A stretch of DNA of 64,000 nt from Edaphosphingomonas laterariae (lineage in GTDB: Bacteria > Pseudomonadota > Alphaproteobacteria > Sphingomonadales > Sphingomonadaceae), in contig NZ_FZOS01000018.1 in the NCBI RefSeq assembly GCF_900188165.1, positions 1-64,000 on the forward strand. Reading direction: 5' to 3'. The stretch's first letter is position 1; each line of letters starts with the position of its first letter. Under the pieces are notes generated by a model. That model did no database searches. It worked only from the letters and a program-made list of their open reading frames with translations, and had not been told where the DNA came from. The position numbers and the translations under genes were made by a program. Shown in pieces: positions 8,393-16,926 of the stretch.

Positions 8393-10128
8393 TGCGTCAA
8401 CCTCAGCGAGCCGATGTTCTTGCCGATCTCCACGAACTTGGCGATCAGCTCGGCCTGGTTGGCGGACGTTGATGCCTGCGATGTGCTGCTGGCGCAGTCA
8501 CGCAGCGTATCGGTCAGGCTGGTCCCGAACGCGATTGTCCAGACCGAGACGTTCATGCCCTTGACGGCATTGCACATCATCTTCGTGCGCTGCATGTGCC
8601 GGTTGTCCTGGTCACTTTCGCTTGTCCAGCCGCCGGTGACACGCTTGTCCCATTGTTCGGCGCCGTAGAGCGTGTAGTTCGACCTGCTGGTGACCATCTC
8701 GCCATCGGTCATGAAGATCAGGAAGCGCGCGACCGGCATGCTGCAATAGCTGACCGAATTTCCTGCATCGGTGGAGTTGCAGGGAAGTGCTTCGGCATTG
8801 CTCTTGAATATGCCCTTGGGGGAGATGAAACGGGCGCCCCAGATGAGGCCGGAATCGAGATATGTGTTCCCGGTCGGTGACAGCGATTTGACATAGGTGT
8901 CCATCTCGCTGCGCGTCATCACGGTCAGCCGTTTGGCTTCTGCCGGGCAATAGGCCGTCAGGCGGTCGCCGCTGCCGTCGGGGTTATATTCCACTTCGGG
9001 CCAGAACGGCGCCCAGCGCGATGTGTTGTCCGATGGGATAAGGTCGATGTCGAGGTCCTTGGCTCCCGACGGAATGGTCAGGTTGGTCGAAGGCACGATC
9101 GTGCTCACCGTCTGCCGTTCCTCGATGCATCCGGCCCATTTCACATTTTCCGTCGTGCCGATATCGCGTGTCGGCACGGCCGTGCTGTTGCCGGTTACAT
9201 AGCCGGAAACATCGATGGAAACCGGCTCGTAGAACCAATCGCTTCGCGTGCCCGATGAATCCTTGTTGTACCAGGTGCAGCGGTCGTTGGCGGTCCCATC
9301 CTCGTTGCGCCAGCTGCCGCCTTTGGTGTCGCAATATTCTTTGGTCACGCCATATTCGCGATGGCGGTAGCGCGGTGTGCGGGATTGGTAGGTCCAGTTG
9401 TCCGAAACGATGTAGTTGGCGTTCTGTGCCTTGACGATCTTGCCGACATTCACGTTCGTCGAATAAGGCACGATGCCGTACCGCAGTCGTAACCCCTGGG
9501 CGGCAAGCTTGTCCTGCACGGGTTTCAATTCGTCATAAAGCGCCAGAACGGCCGTGCGCAGCGACGCGATCTTCTTGGTGCCCCCGATCGATTGATCCAT
9601 CGATCCGGTGACGTCGAGCACCAGCAGAATGTCGGTGTTCACGAAATCCTGCTTGGCGTTGCACGTCGCCGAAATCGGCAGCGTGCCGAAGCCAAAAAGC
9701 TTCATGATCGATGTCGGAATGGTCGTCTGCGCGGTGACGACGACGGAAATGTCCTGGCCCTTCGCCGTCGTCGGCGTGAAGGCCGCCGTCTGGAAGCTGC
9801 CTTGTGGGAAGTTGAAGTTGAAGAACTTCGTCACTTCGTCGCGCACGGTCTGGTCGACCTCGCCGTTGCTCATCGCGCGGCGGCCGGCGAGCGACGCGGC
9901 GTCGCACGCCACCTGCAGGCGGCTCTGCGCGGCATAAGCGCGGCTGATGTCCACGCCTGATCCGATCAGGCAGACCAGCGGGATGAAGGCGGCGGCGGTG
10001 ATCACGGCGACATTGCCGGCCGTGTTGTCGCGCAACCGGGCCAGAAATGGGGGGCGGGCTGCCGCGTCCGGCCCCGTTCTGCCCTTCGCGCTCCGGGCCC
10101 CTTCCTTGCTCTTGCCTGCGTGCGCCAT
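8389..10128 (-). CDS. TadG-like protein with von Willebrand factor A domain
   Basis: 579 residues from the ATG at 10128; an upstream in-frame extension of 14 residues looks non-native. NTAGNVAVITAAAFIPLVCLIGSGVD near residue 35 is the TadG N-terminal helix. ILLVLDVTGSMDQ near residue 175 is the VWA metal site (DxTGSM variant), and FLIFMTDGEM is the second motif. A large Tyr/Ser/Asp-rich insertion splits the VWA fold, as seen in alphaproteobacterial TadG proteins. It is anchored in the inner membrane and thought to act in Flp pilus assembly. Confidence 0.87.
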   Translation of the reverse strand: MAHAGKSKEGARSAKGRTGPDAAARPPFLARLRDNTAGNVAVITAAAFIPLVCLIGSGVDISRAYAAQSRLQVACDAASLAGRRAMSNGEVDQTVRDEVTKFFNFNFPQGSFQTAAFTPTTAKGQDISVVVTAQTTIPTSIMKLFGFGTLPISATCNAKQDFVNTDILLVLDVTGSMDQSIGGTKKIASLRTAVLALYDELKPVQDKLAAQGLRLRYGIVPYSTNVNVGKIVKAQNANYIVSDNWTYQSRTPRYRHREYGVTKEYCDTKGGSWRNEDGTANDRCTWYNKDSSGTRSDWFYEPVSIDVSGYVTGNSTAVPTRDIGTTENVKWAGCIEERQTVSTIVPSTNLTIPSGAKDLDIDLIPSDNTSRWAPFWPEVEYNPDGSGDRLTAYCPAEAKRLTVMTRSEMDTYVKSLSPTGNTYLDSGLIWGARFISPKGIFKSNAEALPCNSTDAGNSVSYCSMPVARFLIFMTDGEMVTSRSNYTLYGAEQWDKRVTGGWTSESDQDNRHMQRTKMMCNAVKGMNVSVWTIAFGTSLTDTLRDCASSTSQASTSANQAELIAKFVEIGKNIGSLRLTQ

Positions 10129-10257
10129 GCGGATTGTCCTGCTCGGCGCCCCCACAGGCGCCCGTTGCACCGCAATGCCAAAGAAGGGCTAATGCTTGTT
10201 GAAGCCGGACGGTTAACGCGCTGTTGCGTGCTTTTGCGCGGCGGTTATGGGGAAGGG

Positions 10258-10899
10258 ATGATCCAGCCTGACGATCCCGAACGCGCGCTCGCGCTGGTTT
10301 ATGCCCCGCAGGATCGGCGCGAGGCGCTGGCCGTGTTGTGGCGGCTGGACGAACGCATGGGCCAGGTGCTCGCCGCCGCGCATGAACCGATGATCCGCGC
10401 GATCCGCCTCGCCTGGTGGCGTGAGGCGCTGGAGGCGCTGGATGGCGGGCCGCCGCCCGACGAACCCTTGTTGCAGGATGTGGTTCGCCACATTCTGCCG
10501 CTCGGCCTCAGCGGCGCCGATTGCGCCGCGCTGGAGGAAGGCTGGGCGGCGCTGGGCGATCTGCCCCCCGATCTCGCCCGCCACGCCCGCACGCGCGGTC
10601 GCCCGCTGTTCGAGTTGTCCGCGCGCCTGCTCGGCTGGCCGGTGGATCGCGCGATCGGCAATGCGGGGGAAGGCTGGGCGCTGATCGATCGGATCGCCAT
10701 GGGCGATGGCGGCGAGGAGGCGGAGGCGCTGCGCGGCCATGCGCTCGAACTGCTCGCCCCCGTCCGCCTGCCGCGTCCGCTGGCTGTGCTCGCGGCTCTG
10801 GCGCGGCGCGATGCCCGGCCGGGCGGGCTGGAATCCCGCCGGCAGGGATCGCCGCGCCGGCTGTTCCGCGCGCTGGCTGCGGGAATGCTTGGCCGCTGA
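10258..10899 (+). CDS. Squalene/phytoene synthase-like protein
   Basis: 213 residues from the ATG at 10258 (GGGGAAGGG upstream). LALVYAPQDRREALAVLWRLDERMGQV and IRAIRLAWWREALEALDGG match the helices around the first conserved region of trans-isoprenyl diphosphate synthases, in the short subgroup related to NDUFAF6. The two DxxxD metal motifs of true squalene or phytoene synthases are not evident, so enzymatic prenyl condensation is doubtful. It is divergent from the Tad genes and 48 bases before the EF-hand gene. Confidence 0.75.
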   Translation: MIQPDDPERALALVYAPQDRREALAVLWRLDERMGQVLAAAHEPMIRAIRLAWWREALEALDGGPPPDEPLLQDVVRHILPLGLSGADCAALEEGWAALGDLPPDLARHARTRGRPLFELSARLLGWPVDRAIGNAGEGWALIDRIAMGDGGEEAEALRGHALELLAPVRLPRPLAVLAALARRDARPGGLESRRQGSPRRLFRALAAGMLGR

Positions 10900-10947
10900 G
10901 CCACTTGCCGCTAGCCTCCCGCGCCGGGGACGATGGGGGAGGCTGGC

Positions 10948-11412
10948 ATGGGCCGGTTCATTGCGGGTGTCGCATCGGCGCTGCTGCTGACGGCGGCGGG
11001 GATTTTCTGGTGGAGCGGCAGCCGCGCCGAAAGCCCGGTGCCGCCGGCCCCGCTGCTCGCCGCGCCAGCGCCCGCCGATCCGCTCGCGCCGCCGCCGCAG
11101 GCGAGCGAACAGACGCGCGAGGAACGGCGCTTCGCTCGCTATGATCGCGATCGGAACGGCGCGGTGGCGCGCGACGAATATCTGGCGGCGCGGCGCAAGG
11201 CGTTCGCCAGGCTCGATCGCGACGGCGATGGGCGCCTGTCGTTCGAGGAATATGCGGTCAAGACGAGCGAGAAGTTCGCCAGGGCGGATGGGGATCGTTC
11301 GGGCGCGCTCGACGCCCGCGAATTCGCCACCACCCGCATTGTCCGCAAGACGCCCGCCAAGCCTGATTGCCCGCCGCCCCCGCCCGGCCGCGACGAGGCG
11401 GAGGAGGGCTGA
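10948..11412 (+). CDS. EF-hand calcium-binding membrane-anchored protein
   Basis: 154 residues from ATG 10948, chosen over 10933 because GGGGGAGG sits just upstream. One N-terminal transmembrane or signal segment (RFIAGVASALLLTAAGIFWW) and an Ala/Pro linker precede three EF-hand loops: DRDRNGAVARDEY, DRDGDGRLSFEEY and DGDRSGALDAREF, near residues 65, 90 and 112. The C-terminus is proline-rich with a Cys. Such proteins are common periplasmic calcium binders in sphingomonads; the role is unknown. Confidence 0.85.
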   Translation: MGRFIAGVASALLLTAAGIFWWSGSRAESPVPPAPLLAAPAPADPLAPPPQASEQTREERRFARYDRDRNGAVARDEYLAARRKAFARLDRDGDGRLSFEEYAVKTSEKFARADGDRSGALDAREFATTRIVRKTPAKPDCPPPPPGRDEAEEG

Positions 11413-11436
11413 GAGCTCATCAGCGTTGAGGGGCGA

Positions 11437-12759
11437 TCAGGCCGCGCTTTCCAGCCAGCCCGCCAGCTTTTCCCGCGCGCGCGCGGTGTAGAGCAGCTTG
11501 CGATCGGCCTTCTTGGTCCGGCCGATCCCGGTCAGCGGCGGCATCAGCCCGAAATTGACGTTCATCGGCTGGAAGGTTTCGGCCTCCGCGCCGCCGGTGA
11601 TATGGTTGTGCAGCGCGCCGAGCGCGGTTTCCACGGGCGGGCGCGGCATCGTCCGGCCGGCCAGCTCGGCGGCGGCGAAGCGGGATGCAAGCAGGCCCAC
11701 GGCGGCGGATTCGATATAGCCTTCGCAGCCGGTGATCTGGCCGGCAAAGCGGATATTGGGTGCGCTCTTCAGCCGCAATTCGCCGTCCAGCAGGCGCGGC
11801 GAATTGATGAAGGTGTTGCGGTGCAGCCCGCCCAGCCGCGCGAATTCGGCCTTTTCCAGCCCCGGTATGGTGCGGAACACGCGCACCTGTTCGGCATGTT
11901 TCAGCTTGGTCTGGAAACCGACGATGTTCCACAGCGTGCCGAGCGCATTGTCCTGCCGCAGCTGGACGACGGCATAGGGCCAGCGCCCGGTGCGCGGATC
12001 ATCTAGGCCGACCGGCTTCATCGGCCCGTGGCGCAGCGTGTCGACGCCGCGTTCGGCCATCACCTCGATCGGCATGCAACCGTCGAAATAGGGGGTGTCG
12101 GCCTCCCAATCCTTGAACGCGGTCTTTTCGCCGGCGAGCAGCGCGTCGATGAAGGCGAGATACTCGTCCTTGTTCATCGGGCAGTTGATGTAATCCTTGC
12201 CCTCGCCCTTGTTCCAGCGCGACTGGAACCAGGCCACGTCCATGTCGATCGTGTCGCGGTGGACGATCGGCGCCAGCGCGTCGAAAAAGGCCAGCTGCTC
12301 CTCGCCCGTTTCCGCCAGGATGGATTGGGCCAGCGCGGATGCGGTCAGCGGCCCGGTCGCGATGATCGCGGGGCCCTGCGGCAACCCGTCGACGCGCTCA
12401 CGCACCAGTTCGATCCGCTCATGTCCGGCGACGGCGCTGGTCACCGCGGCGGAAAAGCCGTCGCGGTCCACCGCCAGCGCCGATCCCGCCGGCACGCGAT
12501 GCTTGTCGGCGCAGGCCATGATCAGCGACCCCATCTGCCGCAGTTCGGCGTGGAGCAGGCCGACGGCGTTGCTTTCGGCATCGTCGGACCGGAAGCTGTT
12601 GGAACAGACGAGTTCGGCCAGGTCGTCGGTCTTGTGCGCGGGCGTGCCTTCCACCCCGCGCATTTCCGACAGGCGGACGCGATATCCGGCCTCGGCCATT
12701 TGCCACGCGGCTTCGGATCCGGCGAGCCCGCCGCCGATGATATGGATGTCGTGAGTCAT
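11437..12759 (-). CDS. trmFO: Methylenetetrahydrofolate-tRNA-(uracil-5-)-methyltransferase
   Basis: 440 residues from the ATG at 12759. [18 protein letters not shown] at the N-terminus binds [15 protein letters not shown] and [12 protein letters not shown] contain the conserved cysteines, and [16 protein letters not shown] near residue 335 is the second dinucleotide-binding block of the GidA/TrmFO family. The enzyme uses methylenetetrahydrofolate and FADH2 to make ribothymidine at position 54 of tRNA. It is divergent from the VOC gene, 51 bases apart. Confidence 0.96.
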   Translation of the reverse strand: MTHDIHIIGGGLAGSEAAWQMAEAGYRVRLSEMRGVEGTPAHKTDDLAELVCSNSFRSDDAESNAVGLLHAELRQMGSLIMACADKHRVPAGSALAVDRDGFSAAVTSAVAGHERIELVRERVDGLPQGPAIIATGPLTASALAQSILAETGEEQLAFFDALAPIVHRDTIDMDVAWFQSRWNKGEGKDYINCPMNKDEYLAFIDALLAGEKTAFKDWEADTPYFDGCMPIEVMAERGVDTLRHGPMKPVGLDDPRTGRWPYAVVQLRQDNALGTLWNIVGFQTKLKHAEQVRVFRTIPGLEKAEFARLGGLHRNTFINSPRLLDGELRLKSAPNIRFAGQITGCEGYIESAAVGLLASRFAAAELAGRTMPRPPVETALGALHNHITGGAEAETFQPMNVNFGLMPPLTGIGRTKKADRKLLYTARAREKLAGWLESAA

Positions 12760-12810
12760 GGCGAAGTGCGATAGAAGCAAAGCCCGCAGGATGCGAGTGG
12801 GAGAAGGCGG

Positions 12811-13200
12811 ATGCTCGATCATGTCGGTCTCGCGGTGTCGGATATCGCCCGTTCGCGCGCCTTCTACGAAGCCGCGCTGAAACCGCTCGGGATTGCTGTG
12901 CTGATGGAAGTGACGCCGGAGATGACGGCATCCGGCGGCACCGCGCTGGGGCTGGGCAGGGGCGGCAAGCCCTTCTTCTGGATCGGCGACAATGAACAGC
13001 CGGGGCAGGGCACGCACATCGCCTTCGCGGTCGATGATCGCGCGACGGTCGATGCCTTCTACGCGGCGGCGCTGGCGGCGGGCGGCACCGATCATGGCGC
13101 GCCGGGCCTGCGCCCGCATTATCATCCCGATTATTACGCGGCCTTCGTGCTCGATCCCGACGGCATCAATGTCGAGGCCGTCTGCCACCGGCAGGCCTGA
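12811..13200 (+). CDS. VOC family protein (glyoxalase/bleomycin-resistance fold)
   Basis: 129 residues. [27 protein letters not shown] is the standard first module, [20 protein letters not shown] the second, and [18 protein letters not shown] the C-terminal strand with the metal-ligand Glu. Specificity (glyoxalase, dioxygenase or resistance protein) cannot be set. Its TGA shares one base with the ATG of the DUF488 gene, so the two are coupled. Confidence 0.86.
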   Translation: MLDHVGLAVSDIARSRAFYEAALKPLGIAVLMEVTPEMTASGGTALGLGRGGKPFFWIGDNEQPGQGTHIAFAVDDRATVDAFYAAALAAGGTDHGAPGLRPHYHPDYYAAFVLDPDGINVEAVCHRQA

Positions 13201-13634
13201 TGCGCCTCTTCACCATCGGCTATGAAGGCGCCACCCAGGCCGGGCTGATCGCCGCGCTGCAGGCGGCGGATGTTCGACAGGTGATCGACGTGCGGGCCGT
13301 GCCGCTGTCGCGCAAGCCCGGTTTTTCCAAGAATGTCCTCGCCGCCGGGTTGAAGGATGCGGGCATCGCTTATGTGCATCTGAAGGCGCTTGGCACCCCG
13401 CCGGACGGGCGCGAGGCGGCGCGCAGGGGCGATCATGCCGGGCTCGAACGCGTCTATGCCGCCCAGCTCGATCTGCCGGAAGCCATCGTGCAGGCGGCGC
13501 AGCTGCGCGAACTGGCGGCGGAACGGCCAAGCGCGCTGCTCTGTTTCGAGCGCGATCCCGCGCAATGCCATCGCAGCCTGCTGGTCCGCGCCGTCGCGCC
13601 TGATGCCGATGTGGTCGATCTGTTCGCACAATAA
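13200..13634 (+). CDS. DUF488 protein
   Basis: 144 residues. [36 protein letters not shown] and [16 protein letters not shown] are the characteristic blocks of DUF488, a widespread family of unknown function with conserved Arg, Cys and His residues resembling an active site. The start ATG overlaps the VOC stop (TGATG). About 170 bases without a gene follow. Confidence 0.88.
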   Translation: MRLFTIGYEGATQAGLIAALQAADVRQVIDVRAVPLSRKPGFSKNVLAAGLKDAGIAYVHLKALGTPPDGREAARRGDHAGLERVYAAQLDLPEAIVQAAQLRELAAERPSALLCFERDPAQCHRSLLVRAVAPDADVVDLFAQ

Positions 13635-13808
13635 GTTACGAAAGCCCGTGTTGAAATCGGCGGTCGCGCATCGCATCTCGCGGTTGCGGGCCGGGCCCCT
13701 CTGGCGATCGTTTCACCGGTCGCGATGTCGGACCGCATCGAGTGCGCTCGATGCTGGTCGGCGATGTGCGCGATTCGGCGGTCGGGCGCAGCATGAGGAG
13801 ATCGTGAA

Positions 13809-14114
13809 GTGACCAATGCCGCCGTCGGAATGCCCTGTCCCGTCTGTCGGGTGCCGCTGGTGATGAGCGAACGTCAGGGCGTCGAGATCGATTATTGCCC
13901 GCAATGCCGCGGTGTCTGGCTCGATCGTGGCGAACTCGACAAGATCATCGAACGCAGCACGCGCGATGCCGCGCCGGCGGCCGCCCCCGCCCCCGCACAG
14001 CCCGCGCCGCGCAGCCAGCCCTCGCCCTGGGACGGCGGCCATCGCGGCCACGCCCCGCAGCCTTATGGCTATCACAAGCGCAAGAAGTCGTTCCTCGAGG
14101 AACTGTTCGACTAG
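13809..14114 (+). CDS. TFIIB-type zinc-ribbon protein
   Basis: 101 residues from a GTG preceded by GAGGAGATC. CPVCRVPLVMSER and DYCPQCRGVWLDRGELDKII form the zf-TFIIB zinc ribbon (two CxxC pairs near residues 10-35). An Ala/Pro-rich linker follows, and the end is KRKKSFLEELFD, a tail often found in this family. The function is unknown; it is probably a small zinc protein of the cytoplasm. A two-hairpin intergenic repeat begins at the stop codon. Confidence 0.85.
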   Translation: MTNAAVGMPCPVCRVPLVMSERQGVEIDYCPQCRGVWLDRGELDKIIERSTRDAAPAAAPAPAQPAPRSQPSPWDGGHRGHAPQPYGYHKRKKSFLEELFD

Positions 14115-14212
14115 AGCAGTTTCCGATCCGACTGCGTCGGCTCGAATGCTCTAAGCTCTTTGTTTACCGCGTTTTCCGAGTCAGCATCTGATTCCACCTG
14201 CTTGGAAAACGC
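14113..14212. repeat. Bipartite palindromic intergenic element
   Basis: Two hairpins follow one another. The first has ends AGAGCA (14113-14118) and TGCTCT (14147-14152), with further inner pairing. The second has the perfect 9-base arms GCGTTTTCC (14169-14177) and GGAAAACGC (14204-14212). It starts two bases after the TAG of the zinc-ribbon gene begins. A diverged first half recurs at 24958-25004. I recognise this as a type of dispersed intergenic repeat of sphingomonads, but the copy number in this genome is unknown. Confidence 0.75.
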
Positions 14213-14358
14213 TTTAGGCGCCATCCGGCTGGAATTGCCGCCTGGGCGATGGGGCAGGGTGCTTCCGTCGCCCGGGCGTTCGGCATGTTGCTCGATGAAC
14301 GGCGGCCCAATGTGGCATTCATCGCCTATTCAAGGCGGCCTGGCTATGCCACAAGCCC

Positions 14359-14667
14359 ATGCCGATGAAGACTTTAGTCCTGCCCTGTATCGCGGGCACC
14401 CTTGCCGTTACCTCGCTGGCTGCGCCTGCGGAGGCCGGCCGCCGCGATCAGGACGCCGCGTTCGAAGCCGTGCGCAGCGGCCGCAGCCAGCCGCTGCCGG
14501 TCCTCGAACGCCGCGTGCTGCCGCAGATCAGGGGCGACTATCTCGGCCGACCCGAATATGATCCCGGATCGAACATGTACCGCATGAAGTTCATGCGGAA
14601 CGGTTCCGTGATATGGATCGACGTGGACGGACGCACCGGCCAGATCCTCCGCCGTTCGGGAGAATGA
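14359..14667 (+). CDS. PepSY-like exported protein next to a two-component system
   Basis: 102 residues (ATG 14359; 14365 also in frame). LVLPCIAGTLAVTSLAAPAEA is a signal peptide, so the mature protein of about 75 residues is periplasmic. LPVLERRVLPQIRGDYLG, then MKFMRNGSVIWIDVDGRTGQIL, matches the PepSY fold, which in some cases restrains proteases or sensors. The response regulator gene starts 7 bases after the stop, so it is likely the first gene of a three-gene operon and may modulate the sensor kinase. Regulation itself is inferred. Confidence 0.7.
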   Translation: MPMKTLVLPCIAGTLAVTSLAAPAEAGRRDQDAAFEAVRSGRSQPLPVLERRVLPQIRGDYLGRPEYDPGSNMYRMKFMRNGSVIWIDVDGRTGQILRRSGE

Positions 14668-14674
14668 CTGAAAT

Positions 14675-15340
14675 ATGCGGGTATTGATTGTCGAGGACGA
14701 GCCGAATCTCGGCCGTCAGCTCCGCGCCACGCTGGAAGGCGCCGGCTATGCGGTCGATCTCGCCACCGATGGCGAGGATGGCCATTTTCTCGGAAGCACC
14801 GAAAATTACGATGCCGTCGTCCTCGATCTCGGCCTGCCGAAGCTCGACGGGCTGACGGTGCTCGATCGGTGGCGCAAGGATGGCAAGGAAATGCCCGTCC
14901 TCGTGCTCACCGCGCGCGACAGCTGGTCGGACAAGGTGGCGGGGCTCGATGCGGGCGCCGATGATTATCTCGCCAAGCCGTTCCAGACCGAAGAACTGAT
15001 CGCCCGCCTGCGCGCGCTTATCCGCCGTGCATCGGGCAATGCCTCGTCCGAACTGATTGCGGGCGATGTCCGCCTCGATACGCATTCGGGCAAGGTCACG
15101 CTCGCCGGCGAGCCGGTGAAGATGACCGCGCAGGAATATAAGCTGCTCAGCTACCTGATGCACCACAAGGGCAAGGTGGTTAGCCGCACCGAATTGATCG
15201 AACATATTTACGATCAGGATTTCGATCGTGATTCCAATACGATCGAGGTGTTCGTCACGCGCATCCGCAAGAAATTGGGGCAGGACGTGATCACCACCAT
15301 CCGCGGGCTCGGCTACAGCCTCGAGGAACGGGACGCCTGA
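14675..15340 (+). CDS. OmpR/PhoP-family response regulator
   Basis: 221 residues. The receiver domain (1-115) has the acidic pair in VLIVEDEPNLG, the phosphorylation Asp in DAVVLDLGLPKLDG near residue 51, Thr in VLTARD and Lys in YLAKPFQ. The winged-helix domain (125-220) ends with NTIEVFVTRIRKKLGQD and TIRGLGYSL. It should bind DNA as a dimer after phosphotransfer from the kinase encoded 27 bases downstream. The resemblance to PhoP is general; the stimulus cannot be read from the sequence. Confidence 0.92.
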   Translation: MRVLIVEDEPNLGRQLRATLEGAGYAVDLATDGEDGHFLGSTENYDAVVLDLGLPKLDGLTVLDRWRKDGKEMPVLVLTARDSWSDKVAGLDAGADDYLAKPFQTEELIARLRALIRRASGNASSELIAGDVRLDTHSGKVTLAGEPVKMTAQEYKLLSYLMHHKGKVVSRTELIEHIYDQDFDRDSNTIEVFVTRIRKKLGQDVITTIRGLGYSLEERDA

Positions 15341-15367
15341 GCGTCCTGAGCGGATCGGGGTGGAGAC

Positions 15368-16816
15368 GTGACCGATAGCAACCCGCCTCCACCGGCGGCG
15401 GCCGAAGCGCCGCCCCGTTTCCGCCTGCCTGCCTTCCTGCGACTGATCCGCACGCGGTTGCGGCCGATGCCCGCCACCGAACGATCGACGGGTTCGCTCA
15501 CCCGCCGGATGATCGGCATATCCTCGCTCTGGATCTTCCTGCTGCTCGTCGGCGGCGGGCTTGAGCTCGATCGCGTGCTGACATCGGCGATCACCCGCAA
15601 TTTCGACGCGCAGCTCGAATATGTGCTGACCGCGATGATCGCCTCGTCGGAAATCGGCCCCGATGGCGAGGTCCGCTTCAACCGCCCGCTCGCCGACCAG
15701 CGTTTTCTGGAACCCTATTCGGGGCTTTATTATCAGATCAGCGGCCGTGGTTTCGAAACCTTCCGCTCACGCTCGCTCTGGGATCGCGCGCTGACGGTGA
15801 AGGCGCAGCATGGCGACGATGACGTCCATGTCTATGACAGCCACGAATTCGGTGATGAGCCGCTGCGCATCCTCGAACGCGATATCCGCCTGCCGGCGTC
15901 GCAGGTGCGCTGGCGCTTTCAGGTCGCGCAAGGGCGCGCCGCGCTCGACGAACAGATCGCGACGCTCAGGCGCACCCTGGTCCGCGCCTTCGCGCTGCTC
16001 GGGCTCGGGCTGATCGTCGCGTCGGCCTTGCAGGCCACTTATGGGCTGTGGCCGCTGCGCAAGATCCGGCGCGGCATCTATGCAGTGCGGACGGGGCAGA
16101 TCCAGCGGATCGACGATGCCCTGCCCAACGAAATCGCGCCGATGGTGGAAGAACTTAACGCGCTGCTCGCCCATAATGAAAAGCAGGCGGAGGAGGCGCG
16201 GCGCCATGCCGGCAATCTCGCCCATGCGCTCAAGACGCCGCTGTCGGTGATCATGAACGAGGCGACGGCGAACAGCGCGGACCTCAAGGACACGATCATC
16301 CGCGAGGCGACGACGATGCGCCGTCAGGTCGATCACCATCTCGCCCGCGCTCGCGCGGTCGGCCGGCGCGGTTCGGCGCAGAGCCGCGCGGAGGTGTGGC
16401 CAGCGCTGAAGGCGGTCGAACGGGCGATGGCGCGGCTCCACCGCCACGTCACCGTCGATCTGGCCGGCGTCAAGGATGCGGTCGTCCATGTCGAGCATCA
16501 GGATCTGGAGGAGATCCTCGGCAATCTGATCGAAAATGCCGCCAAATACGGCCAGGGCCGCGTCTTCGTCGAGGTGCGGCGCGATGCCGGCTTCGTTGAA
16601 ATCATCATCGAGGATGACGGCCCCGGCATTCCCGAGGCCGATCGTCGCAACCTCTTCGTCCGGGGTGCGCGGCTCGATACCGGCAAGCCCGGCACCGGGC
16701 TCGGCCTCGCCATCGTCCGCGATGTCGTCGAAATCTATGAAGGCACGGTCAGCCTGGAGGAAAGCGAGGATCTCGGCGGTCTCCTCGTCCGTCTGCGGCT
16801 GCCGGCGGCGGCCTGA
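15368..16816 (+). CDS. Sensor histidine kinase, PhoQ/QseC-like
   Basis: 482 residues with a GTG start. A Pro/Ala-rich cytoplasmic N-terminus is followed by a membrane segment (MIGISSLWIFLLLVGGGLE, near 45-65), a periplasmic sensor of about 150 residues, a second helix (ALLGLGLIVASALQATYGLW, near 210), HAMP, the H-box ARRHAGNLAHALKTPLSVI with phospho-His near residue 287, and a HATPase domain (ENAAKYGQG, EDDGPGIPEADR, GTGLGLAIV). LAHALKTPL is the variant typical of the PhoQ group. It pairs with the regulator just upstream. Confidence 0.92.
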   Translation: MTDSNPPPPAAAEAPPRFRLPAFLRLIRTRLRPMPATERSTGSLTRRMIGISSLWIFLLLVGGGLELDRVLTSAITRNFDAQLEYVLTAMIASSEIGPDGEVRFNRPLADQRFLEPYSGLYYQISGRGFETFRSRSLWDRALTVKAQHGDDDVHVYDSHEFGDEPLRILERDIRLPASQVRWRFQVAQGRAALDEQIATLRRTLVRAFALLGLGLIVASALQATYGLWPLRKIRRGIYAVRTGQIQRIDDALPNEIAPMVEELNALLAHNEKQAEEARRHAGNLAHALKTPLSVIMNEATANSADLKDTIIREATTMRRQVDHHLARARAVGRRGSAQSRAEVWPALKAVERAMARLHRHVTVDLAGVKDAVVHVEHQDLEEILGNLIENAAKYGQGRVFVEVRRDAGFVEIIIEDDGPGIPEADRRNLFVRGARLDTGKPGTGLGLAIVRDVVEIYEGTVSLEESEDLGGLLVRLRLPAAA

Positions 16817-16926
16817 CGGCCCTCGCGAACAATTAGTTTCCCGTCCAAACGGACTAGGACCGACTCCACGCCATCGCCTAGCCTCCGCGCGTGACCGGCA
16901 TCAGCCGGCAAGCAGAGGATGATGAG

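Noticed and set aside
7032-10128. A complete Flp/Tad pilus locus
   Set aside because: Only TadG- and TadE-type genes are present; no prepilin, secretin, TadA ATPase or TadB/C is in the window.
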